This document shows positions 1-4,446 of a stretch of 6,428 bases of DNA, piece by piece (within the stretch, counting starts at the first letter, position 1; every line of letters starts with the position of its first letter). Where the stretch lies: NCBI GenBank assembly GCA_023415525.1, contig JAEZKI010000042.1, positions 1-6,428 on the forward strand. Direction: 5' to 3'. Under the pieces are notes generated by a model. The model saw only the letters and a list, made by a program, of their open reading frames with translations, was not told where the DNA came from and searched no databases. Source of the stretch: Bacillota bacterium (GTDB taxonomy: Bacteria; Bacillota; Clostridia; Lachnospirales; Cellulosilyticaceae). Made by a program: the position numbers and the translations under genes.

Positions 1-1
1 A

Positions 2-472
2 CTCAGGACTGTAGAATTAGCAGGTTATAAATTAGAATACCGTATCACTCAAGATTCATTTTTTCTTATTGGTATCGTTTATATTCCTAAGCACTCCCCT
101 TTAATTTTACGTATTAACCTTCGTTCCATTGAAGATGTAACACCTCTCAAAACATCCTATTGCCCCAAAGATATAGAAGAAGCTATGCAAGCTTATAAAT
201 GTAAAGAACCCCTTTACTTTGAACTAAGCAATGCGAGAAAAGGCTTTGACCGCGTCTTTATGCATCTTTCAAACTACGAGAGAATAACTGAGTTTAATAA
301 TGAGACCCATACCTGCTTTGTTCAACTCTTTTACTATCCTTTTGATGAAGAGGAACTCATTGATATTCTTATTTCCTTCGGTCCTATTATTAAAGTTATT
401 GGGCCTGCCAGCATTAGAAAATCATTAATAGAACGCCTAAAGACACAACATATGCTATTTAAAACCCATTAA
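2..472 (+). CDS. WYL-domain transcriptional regulator, C-terminal part (5' truncated by window edge)
   Basis: An open frame runs from base 2 to the TAA ending at 472 (156 residues visible), with its start outside the window; the internal ATG at 185 has no ribosome binding site and is not the real start. The visible part begins with GYKLEYRITQDSFFLIGIVY and continues through INLRSIEDV, which fits the ligand-sensing WYL fold. The end, DEEELIDILISFGPIIKVIG followed by an RKSLIERLK helix, matches the C-terminal WCX extension typical of these proteins. Family members usually carry an N-terminal helix-turn-helix and often regulate stress, defence or metabolic genes; the DNA-binding part is not visible here, so the target is unknown. 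Only a weak hairpin and a T-rich stretch follow the stop. The family call is by pattern recognition and fairly secure; the function is not. Confidence 0.75.
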   Translation, partial: LRTVELAGYKLEYRITQDSFFLIGIVYIPKHSPLILRINLRSIEDVTPLKTSYCPKDIEEAMQAYKCKEPLYFELSNARKGFDRVFMHLSNYERITEFNNETHTCFVQLFYYPFDEEELIDILISFGPIIKVIGPASIRKSLIERLKTQHMLFKTH

Positions 473-480
473 TATTTCTC

Positions 481-511
481 TTGATATTTTTAATTTTTTT
501 GAATATATTAT
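481..511 (+). promoter_or_regulatory. Putative promoter of RNA unit 1
   Basis: TTGATA at 481-486 and TATTAT at 506-511 resemble -35 and -10 elements, though the 19-nt spacer is longer than ideal. The -10 lies 6 nt before the AAGGTTGCTT that opens the first RNA hairpin at 518, placing a transcription start there. The second unit has the same TATTAT 8 nt before its equivalent AAGGTTACTT, which supports both calls. Confidence 0.5.
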
Positions 512-517
512 ACATAT

Positions 518-745
518 AAGGTTGCTTACAGCCAAATCTGCTCTCACCTCATAAGTGAAACTGCAAAAGCAACCTGTTATTAAAAGGCATATACAGCCAT
601 TCAATAAGGTCTTGCGATCCTATGATCTCGCTGGTTCGAATCCAGCCTCATACTTATCGTATGAGTGGCGGAGTTTGGTCAAACGCACAAGTTAAAAGCA
701 TGCCTTGAAAAAATTTAAGGGGACTTATAGTCCCCTTAAATTTTC
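518..745 (+). ncRNA. Y RNA-like, circularly permuted tRNA-mimic RNA, copy 1 (class II, Leu/Ser-like)
   Basis: The predicted transcript opens with a hairpin pairing AGGTTGCTT (519-527) with AAGCAACCT (567-575), topped by TCAC/GTGA (544-547, 555-558) around a 7-nt loop. A second domain is closed by AAGGCAT (584-590) and ATGCCTT (700-706). Inside lie tRNA parts in permuted order: a 4-bp variable-arm-like GATC/GATC stem (616-619, 624-627), a T arm (GCTGG 630-634, loop TTCGAAT, CCAGC 642-646), a perfect 7-bp acceptor-like helix (647-653 with 659-665) closed by loop TTATC, bases TG at tRNA positions 8-9, and a D arm (GCG 668-670, GG in the loop, CGC 684-686). A687 occupies position 26, and CAAG 688-691 can pair with CTTG 611-614 as the top of an anticodon stem. 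No anticodon loop exists, since both strands lead out to the closing stem, so this is not a functional tRNA. The topology matches bacterial YrlA-type Y RNAs (family knowledge). A strong terminator follows at 710. The Y RNA assignment is inference; the fold is visible in the sequence. Confidence 0.8.
710..745 (+). terminator. Rho-independent terminator after RNA copy 1
   Basis: A perfect 16-bp stem (710-725 with 729-744) has a GGGGAC/GTCCCC core and a 3-nt loop TAT, and its 3' arm ends in TTTT. It starts 4 nt after the closing stem of the tRNA-like domain, so it should define the 3' end of an RNA of about 225 nt. The equivalent position in unit 2 has no terminator. Confidence 0.85.
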
Positions 746-747
746 TA

Positions 748-774
748 GGAGAAAAGCATTCTTTGCTTTCTCCA
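748..774 (+). other. Hairpin between the terminator and the second module
   Basis: GGAGAAAAGC (748-757) pairs with GCTTTCTCC (766-774) with one bulged A, around an 8-nt loop. No clear T-run follows. It may back up the terminator or stabilise a processed end; its role is unknown. Confidence 0.5.
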
Positions 775-788
775 CTCACAAATAGCCT

Positions 789-880
789 AAAGACACTAAC
801 AGCCACCTTAACTCATTGGTGGGCTACTTCCACATTTGGGGGTATAGAGTTTGATTCCCTACAAGTAAAAAGTGCCTTGA
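789..880 (+). ncRNA. Second RNA module of unit 1, with degenerate T arm
   Basis: The module is closed by AAGACACT (790-797) and AGTGCCTT (871-878), seven of eight pairs with one A-C mismatch. It then shows the AACAGCC motif (798-804) found at the same place in the tRNA-like domains, a hairpin AGCCACC (801-807) with GGTGGGCT (818-825) carrying one bulge, and a T-arm-like element TAGAG/CCCTA around the 7-nt loop TTTGATT (850-856), with one mismatched pair. TACTT (825-829) can pair with AAGTA (863-867) next to the T arm. No D arm was found. It ends with the shared CCTTGAA. It is homologous in layout to 1259-1373 but looks partly decayed and lies beyond a terminator, so it may not be expressed. 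Confidence 0.5.
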
Positions 881-890
881 AGGTTATTTT

Positions 891-1019
891 TTATTCCTTT
901 ATCTCTTTATAACTACCAACAATTCTAAAACCTCCCTTCAAAATATCTTCCTTAGTAATATGCTTATCTAAATGCATACAATATATCTTATTTCTATGGA
1001 CAGCCAAATCCAATAAATT
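891..1019 (-). pseudogene. Possible remnant of an unrecognised coding sequence
   Basis: On the minus strand a frame with no stop runs from 1019 down to a TAA at 891. It contains an ATG at 977-975 that would give 28 residues beginning MHLDKHITKED and ending GSYKEIKE. The upstream in-frame residues (LLDLAVHRNKIYC) also look protein-like, but a TAA at 1022-1020 closes the frame and there is no ribosome binding site. This would fit the tail of a degraded gene left between the two RNA units, but in DNA this AT-rich a 43-codon open stretch can arise by chance. I do not recognise the family. Apart from this and an 11-nt match to the unit 1 hairpin (ACAGCCAAATC at 1000-1010), nothing else is seen in 881-1050. 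Confidence 0.2.
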
Positions 1020-1050
1020 TTAACATTTCACACCTCGCAAACTTTTTTTC

Positions 1051-1079
1051 ATGAATTTTCTATTAATTAGCTTTATTAT
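1051..1079 (+). promoter_or_regulatory. Putative promoter of RNA unit 2
   Basis: TATTAT (1074-1079) lies 8 nt before the hairpin start at 1088, as in unit 1. The -35 candidate, ATGAAT at 1051-1056 with a 17-nt spacer, is weak. If the start is near 1088 and no terminator intervenes, this promoter would give the DUF2828 gene a structured leader of about 315 nt. Confidence 0.4.
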
Positions 1080-1087
1080 AAGCTTAC

Positions 1088-1254
1088 AAGGTTACTTACA
1101 GCAACTTTCTCACCTGCCAAGTGAAAAAATAGTAACCTGTTCTAGAAAGGCACCAACAGCCGTATATTAAGTTGTCACTAGTTCGACTCTAGTCTAATAA
1201 AGAGGCATCTTTATTGGTAGCTCAGTTGGTAGAGCACGAAAATGCGTGCCTTGT
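1088..1254 (+). ncRNA. Y RNA-like, circularly permuted tRNA-mimic RNA, copy 2 (class I elongator-like)
   Basis: It has the same architecture as the RNA at 518-745. The first hairpin pairs AGGTTACT (1089-1096) with AGTAACCT (1131-1138) and has the same TCAC/GTGA top (1110-1113, 1121-1124). The domain is closed by AAGGCAC (1147-1153) and GTGCCTT (1246-1252). Inside, in order, are a T arm (ACTAG 1177-1181, loop TTCGACT, CTAGT 1189-1193), an acceptor-like helix (CTAATAA 1194-1200 with TTATTGG 1211-1217, extended by about 3 bp around GGCA), TA at tRNA positions 8-9, and a textbook D arm (GCTC 1220-1223, loop AGTTGGTA, GAGC 1232-1235). An anticodon stem is not evident. No terminator follows; the sequence runs straight into the module at 1259. 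The permuted order means it cannot be read as an ordinary tRNA gene. The Y RNA assignment is inference from topology and from the downstream Ro-like gene. Confidence 0.8.
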
Positions 1255-1258
1255 AACT

Positions 1259-1373
1259 AAAGACGCCTTATCAGCAACAACCTTATTGCTCCAAACTTTA
1301 AGTCCACGCCAGGAGTATTCCTTAGAGAATATTAAGGGTTCGAATCCCTATGCAATGGTGGAAGGCGTCTTGA
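1259..1373 (+). ncRNA. Structured leader module with tRNA-like T arm, just upstream of the DUF2828 gene
   Basis: A perfect 10-bp long-range stem (AAGACGCCTT 1260-1269 with AAGGCGTCTT 1362-1371) encloses a hairpin AGCAA (1273-1277)/TTGCT (1286-1290), a hairpin GTATTC (1315-1320)/GAATAT (1327-1332) placed like a class II variable arm, and a T arm AGGG (1335-1338), loop TTCGAAT, CCCT (1346-1349). ATTGC (1285-1289) can also pair with GCAAT (1352-1356) like an acceptor helix, excluding the AGCAA hairpin. The order is that of a normal tRNA 3' half, but no D arm was found. It ends with CTTGAA, like the other three modules. It lies 30 nt before the DUF2828 start codon, so it may be a separate RNA processed from the leader or a cis-acting element. 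It does not resemble a T-box (no AGGGTGG-type antiterminator sequence). Confidence 0.6.
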
Positions 1374-1403
1374 ATTTATCATTTAATGAAGGAGAGACTT
1401 TTT

Positions 1404-2882
1404 ATGAAAAATAAGTTTTTATCATTTTTAAAAAAAGAAACAAATATTACCTATACAGAAAATGGAGCAGTTGCTCTAAAGACTACCAATAGCAGCCTTT
1501 TGGACCTCTTTGGTACCATTGGTAGTCTTCGAACACGTCATGAAAGTGATATCGAGCGTCTCTTTAGTGCTGCTTTTGCAGAAGATTCTTTACTTGCTAC
1601 TAAAATGGCCTTTTACACACGTAATATCCGTGGTGGACTGGGTGAACGTCGTACCTTTAGGGTTATTCTTAAATATTTAGCTACATTAGCACCTGAAATA
1701 GTGATTAAGAACTTTGATGCCATTGCTTTATTAGGCCGTTATGATGACTTTTATACCTTAGTAGATACTCCTATCGAAGAGGCGATGTGGACCTATCTTA
1801 AGGAACAGCTCGCTCTAGACCTAAGAAACTACCATGCCAATGAGCCTATTAGCTTACTCGCTAAATGGCTAAAGTCTGTCAATGCTAGTTCAGAGGAAAC
1901 CACTCGCCTAGGTAAGTTAACTGCCAAAAATCTTGGCCTTTCTGAAAAAGCTTATCGACAAACCCTCTCTAAGCTTCGCAAATATATTGATGTGACAGAA
2001 GTTAAAATGTCTAGTCAAAACTGGAGTGAGATTGCTTATGAGCATGTACCTTCTAGAGCTATGTTTATCTACCGTAAGGCTTTTAAAGCTCACGATGAAG
2101 AAGGATTCATAAAGTACATAAGCGCTGTTACTCATGGAGAAGCTAAGGTTAATGCAAGTACATTATACCCCTATGATCTTTTAGAACAACTTGGCCTCAC
2201 CACATACGGTTCAAATTTCTCTTTTTGTCATTATGATGCCTTACTAGAGGCGCAATGGAAGAGTCTTCCTAACTATGTGGCAGGTGAGCAGAATGTGCTT
2301 ATTATGGCCGATACTTCTGGCTCTATGTTTGGCCGTCCCATCCACTCCTCTATTGGTTTAGCGATTTACTTTGCAGAACGTAATAAGGGTGCTTTTAAAG
2401 ATACTTTTATGACCTTCTCTAGCAGGCCTTCCTTAATTAATATAAAGGGCAATACCCTCTATGATAAAATTAAATGCATTCCTGCTATTGTGGAGAATAC
2501 AGACCTAGAAGCTGCTTTTCAACTTATTTTGACTGTAGCTGTAAAAAATAAACTTCGATTTGAGGAACTTCCCGTTTCTTTGGTGGTTATTACGGATATG
2601 GAGTTTGACTTTGCAACAACTTCTAGAGGTAACTGGACCTTTTATGATAGCATGGTTAAAAACTATGCCACTCATGGCTATGTTATTCCTAATGTTATCT
2701 TCTGGAATGTTAACGCTAAAAATGATGTATTCCAGGTTACCTCAAACTATAAGGGCGTTCAAATGGCAAGTGGTCACTCTCCCTCTGTTTTTAAATCCAT
2801 CTTAGCCAACATTGGTAAGTCCCCTTATGATGCCATGGTATCTGTGTTAAATGATCCCATGTATGACTTAATCACTGTCTAA
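1404..2882 (+). CDS. DUF2828 protein with von Willebrand A domain, Ro60/TROVE-like
   Basis: A 492-residue protein. I chose the ATG at 1404 because AAGGAGAG (1389-1396) sits 7 nt upstream; an earlier in-frame ATG at 1386 overlaps that ribosome binding site. Residues from about 20 to 280 are the alpha-helical DUF2828 region, recognised by NIRGGLGERRTFR (about 74-86), GRYDDFYTL (about 112-120), LLAKWLKS (about 151-158), WSEIAYEHVPSRAM (about 207-220) and the GEAKVNAS...YPYDLL segment (about 245-260). The C-terminal half is a vWA domain with an apparently intact metal-ion site: DTSGS at 303-307, Thr in NTD near 366, and Asp in VITD near 398. No signal peptide or membrane segment is seen, so it should be cytoplasmic. 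TROVE-plus-vWA proteins (Ro60, bacterial Rsr) bind Y RNAs and misfolded RNA; DUF2828 proteins share this helical-plus-vWA layout, but their biochemistry is not well established. The tRNA-mimic RNAs immediately upstream support an RNA-binding role (inference). A terminator follows at 2915. Confidence 0.85.
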   Translation: MKNKFLSFLKKETNITYTENGAVALKTTNSSLLDLFGTIGSLRTRHESDIERLFSAAFAEDSLLATKMAFYTRNIRGGLGERRTFRVILKYLATLAPEIVIKNFDAIALLGRYDDFYTLVDTPIEEAMWTYLKEQLALDLRNYHANEPISLLAKWLKSVNASSEETTRLGKLTAKNLGLSEKAYRQTLSKLRKYIDVTEVKMSSQNWSEIAYEHVPSRAMFIYRKAFKAHDEEGFIKYISAVTHGEAKVNASTLYPYDLLEQLGLTTYGSNFSFCHYDALLEAQWKSLPNYVAGEQNVLIMADTSGSMFGRPIHSSIGLAIYFAERNKGAFKDTFMTFSSRPSLINIKGNTLYDKIKCIPAIVENTDLEAAFQLILTVAVKNKLRFEELPVSLVVITDMEFDFATTSRGNWTFYDSMVKNYATHGYVIPNVIFWNVNAKNDVFQVTSNYKGVQMASGHSPSVFKSILANIGKSPYDAMVSVLNDPMYDLITV

Positions 2883-2914
2883 AGGATTCTTCCCATGTAT
2901 TTATTAGTAGAATA

Positions 2915-2960
2915 AAAAGGCGATACTCCCATTAATTGGATAGCATCGCCTTTTATTTTT
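2915..2960. terminator. Bidirectional terminator between convergent genes
   Basis: AAAAGGCGAT (2915-2924) pairs with ATCGCCTTTT (2945-2954), with further short pairing inside. A T-run follows on the plus strand (TTTTATTTTT) and the A-run from 2914 provides one on the minus strand. It lies between the DUF2828 gene and the minus-strand YHS gene and can serve both. Confidence 0.8.
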
Positions 2961-3036
2961 GATTTTATCTTCTATTTCATGTCTTTCTCAGTGAATAGCT
3001 TATGCATAGGGTGAGCACTACATGAAAAGAAGACAA

Positions 3037-3375
3037 TTAGTCATTGTCTTCTACAGGGTGATCCTTTATAAATTTTTCTCGGCAATCCCAAGAACAAAAG
3101 AAATGTTCTTTCTCATGGCGTAAAACACGATAGGCCTCTTGTTTTTCAATTTCTTTACCACATACAGGATCTATTACTTGCTCTCTAGCCACCTGCGCTG
3201 AAACATTAGGTGTCTTTTCAATGACTTTTATTTCTCCATTAATAATACTAATCCCTTGAATATTAGGGTTATCCTTATTCATTTTTAATATTTTTCTAAT
3301 TTTTAATGCATACCGTACTAAATTAATAAGGCTTACAATTAAAATAACTGCAAAAATATTTAATACTAATTCCAT
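3037..3375 (-). CDS. Small membrane-anchored protein with YHS-type metal-binding motif
   Basis: A protein of 112 residues if it starts at MELVLNIF (ATG 3375-3373), which has GGTGAT 7 nt upstream; in-frame ATGs at 3387 and 3384 are possible, but the first abuts that ribosome binding site. Residues about 1-22 form one hydrophobic segment, followed by a basic stretch (KIRKILKMNK), a linker, and a C-terminal cysteine module: DPVCGKEI with Cys at about 72, then FFCSWDCREKF with Cys at about 94 and 98. This spacing is typical of YHS/TRASH-like domains, which bind metal ions (family knowledge). The basic stretch after the segment suggests that the metal module faces the cytoplasm. It lies 104 nt downstream of the YesL-like gene on the same strand; the two may be cotranscribed. 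The partner and metal are unknown. Confidence 0.75.
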   Translation of the reverse strand: MELVLNIFAVILIVSLINLVRYALKIRKILKMNKDNPNIQGISIINGEIKVIEKTPNVSAQVAREQVIDPVCGKEIEKQEAYRVLRHEKEHFFCSWDCREKFIKDHPVEDND

Positions 3376-3479
3376 ATACCTCATCACCTTCTTTTAAGCT
3401 TTTCCCATTCAAGCCAACCCATATAAATAATTCCAGTTCCTTCCCCTTCTATAAATACAATCAAAAACCGCTGCTTTAA

Positions 3480-4172
3480 TTACTGCGCTTCTTTTTCTTC
3501 CGTTATTTCCTCTATCATCTCTTCTTCTACTTCTTGTTCTGCATTTTTTTGTGCCTCAATCTCAAGGTATCTTGAAAAAATCCCTTGAACAAAGTAAGAA
3601 TCAATAGCCACACTTAGCCCAGGCGCTACGATAATAATAAGAGGCATTTTAAAAGTGACAAAAACAATAGCTATTTTAGCTATGGTTAAGATAATAGTTG
3701 TTAAAAGATGACGATGTACTAATACAAAAGCTGTTGTAAACATAGTGAAGGTCTTCATATGAAACCGAGAGAGTAATGCCCAAATATAGGTTGAGAGATG
3801 GGTCATTTCAAAAATAAAAACAATTCCTACAGGTACAATAAATCGCATAGCACCTTGTAAGCTATCATTTAATGTACCTTCTATAGCTATAAAAATATAC
3901 AAGCTTGCACTTACTACCGCCATCAATGAAAGGAGAGCAAGAGGAATAGATTGCTTAAAGTTCATTTTAAAACTATAGAAAAAATCACGTGTAATACTTG
4001 TAGATTCCTTACGCATTTTTTTACCTAATACATAATAGAGAGCTGTCGTTGAAGCTCCAACTGTTACTAATGGAATACTACAAATCCACCAATAAAAGGA
4101 AAGTATCATTACATCTGCCACTTCGCTAAGTGCCACCCATATTGGTGCGTCTAAGTCAAATAAGCCTTTCAT
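3480..4172 (-). CDS. YesL/DUF624 family integral membrane protein
   Basis: A 230-residue protein starting at the ATG at 4172, with GAGGAGG about 7 nt upstream. The N-terminal pattern matches the DUF624/YesL family: FDLDAPIW, then a hydrophobic segment ending ICSIPLVTVGASTTALYYV (about 31-48), then RDFFYSFKMNFKQ (62-74). Further hydrophobic segments lie at about 76-97, 110-133, 156-176 and 177-190. The end (about 205-230) is very Glu-rich, which is unusual enough to note and probably cytoplasmic. In Bacillus the yesL gene lies in a pectin/rhamnogalacturonan utilisation cluster, and relatives often neighbour sugar ABC transporters, but no sugar genes are visible here, so the role is open. The gene is divergent from argG. 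Confidence 0.85.
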   Translation of the reverse strand: MKGLFDLDAPIWVALSEVADVMILSFYWWICSIPLVTVGASTTALYYVLGKKMRKESTSITRDFFYSFKMNFKQSIPLALLSLMAVVSASLYIFIAIEGTLNDSLQGAMRFIVPVGIVFIFEMTHLSTYIWALLSRFHMKTFTMFTTAFVLVHRHLLTTIILTIAKIAIVFVTFKMPLIIIVAPGLSVAIDSYFVQGIFSRYLEIEAQKNAEQEVEEEMIEEITEEKEAQ

Positions 4173-4209
4173 TCTAAATCCTCCTCAAATATATTCATCA
4201 AATAGTATT

Positions 4210-4215
4210 ATTATA
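4210..4215 (-). promoter_or_regulatory. Candidate -10 element for the YesL-like gene
   Basis: The minus strand reads TATAAT at 4215-4210, about 38 nt before the start codon at 4172. No good -35 was found at the expected distance (about 4232-4238), so support rests on the perfect -10 and its position. Confidence 0.35.
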
Positions 4216-4373
4216 CTACAGAGTTCCATACTTTTCTATAGTCTTTCCCTCTCTATCCAAACTACTTTTTTGAATCTCCTCCATTATACCCATGATTCAA
4301 TGTATACAATATGAAGAAAAAGATTTATACTAGAAATAAATCAATCTATTTTTTACTATTTTTTAAAAAAGTA

Positions 4374-4401
4374 TTGTATTATGCATAAAGTGGTGTATAA
4401 T
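4374..4401 (+). promoter_or_regulatory. argG promoter
   Basis: TTGTAT (4374-4379) and a consensus TATAAT (4396-4401), separated by 16 nt, form a good sigma-A-type promoter. The predicted start near 4408 gives a leader of about 40 nt that carries the ribosome binding site AAGGGGG (4431-4437), 9 nt before the argG ATG. Confidence 0.7.
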
Positions 4402-4418
4402 TATGCATAAATACTTAT
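4379..4418 (+). promoter_or_regulatory. Putative ArgR operator region (ARG-box-like sites)
   Basis: TTATGCATAAA occurs twice (4379-4389 and 4401-4411), 22 bp apart, about two helical turns; each contains the palindrome TTATGCATAA. TGTATAATTATGCA (4394-4407) matches the known ARG-box core TGAATAATTATTCA at 12 of 14 positions by my count and overlaps the -10. ArgR binds paired ARG boxes about one box apart and represses arginine biosynthesis when arginine is plentiful (family knowledge). Direct control of argG by ArgR here is inference. Confidence 0.5.
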
Positions 4419-4446
4419 ATATATTTAAACAAGGGGGATTTATCTT

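Noticed and set aside
608..690. Ordinary tRNA-Leu or tRNA-Ser gene
   Set aside because: The 3' half comes before the 5' half, there is no anticodon loop, and the acceptor end is closed by a 5-nt loop.
518..1138. CRISPR array or simple direct repeats
   Set aside because: The repeated segments are two diverged copies of a structured RNA about 570 nt apart, not short regularly spaced repeats with unique spacers.
1211..1349. One conventional tRNA formed by the D arm at 1220-1235 and the T arm at 1335-1349
   Set aside because: The distance is far too large for a tRNA without an intron, the acceptor strand TTATTGG pairs perfectly with the preceding CTAATAA rather than with bases after the downstream T arm, and each arm belongs to a separately closed module.
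1259..1373. T-box riboswitch before the DUF2828 gene
   Set aside because: No AGGGTGG-type conserved sequence, no terminator/antiterminator pair and no aminoacyl-tRNA or amino-acid gene downstream.
1214..1414. Plus-strand open frame of 66 codons
   Set aside because: It runs across the D arm, the T-arm module and the DUF2828 ribosome binding site, has no ribosome binding site of its own, and its content is explained by the RNA structures.
1917..2135. Minus-strand open frame inside the DUF2828 gene
   Set aside because: It lies wholly within a well-supported gene on the opposite strand and shows no recognisable motif.
2560..2805. Plus-strand open frame of 81 codons within the vWA region
   Set aside because: It is a frame-shifted shadow of the DUF2828 gene, whose metal-site motifs lie in the main frame.
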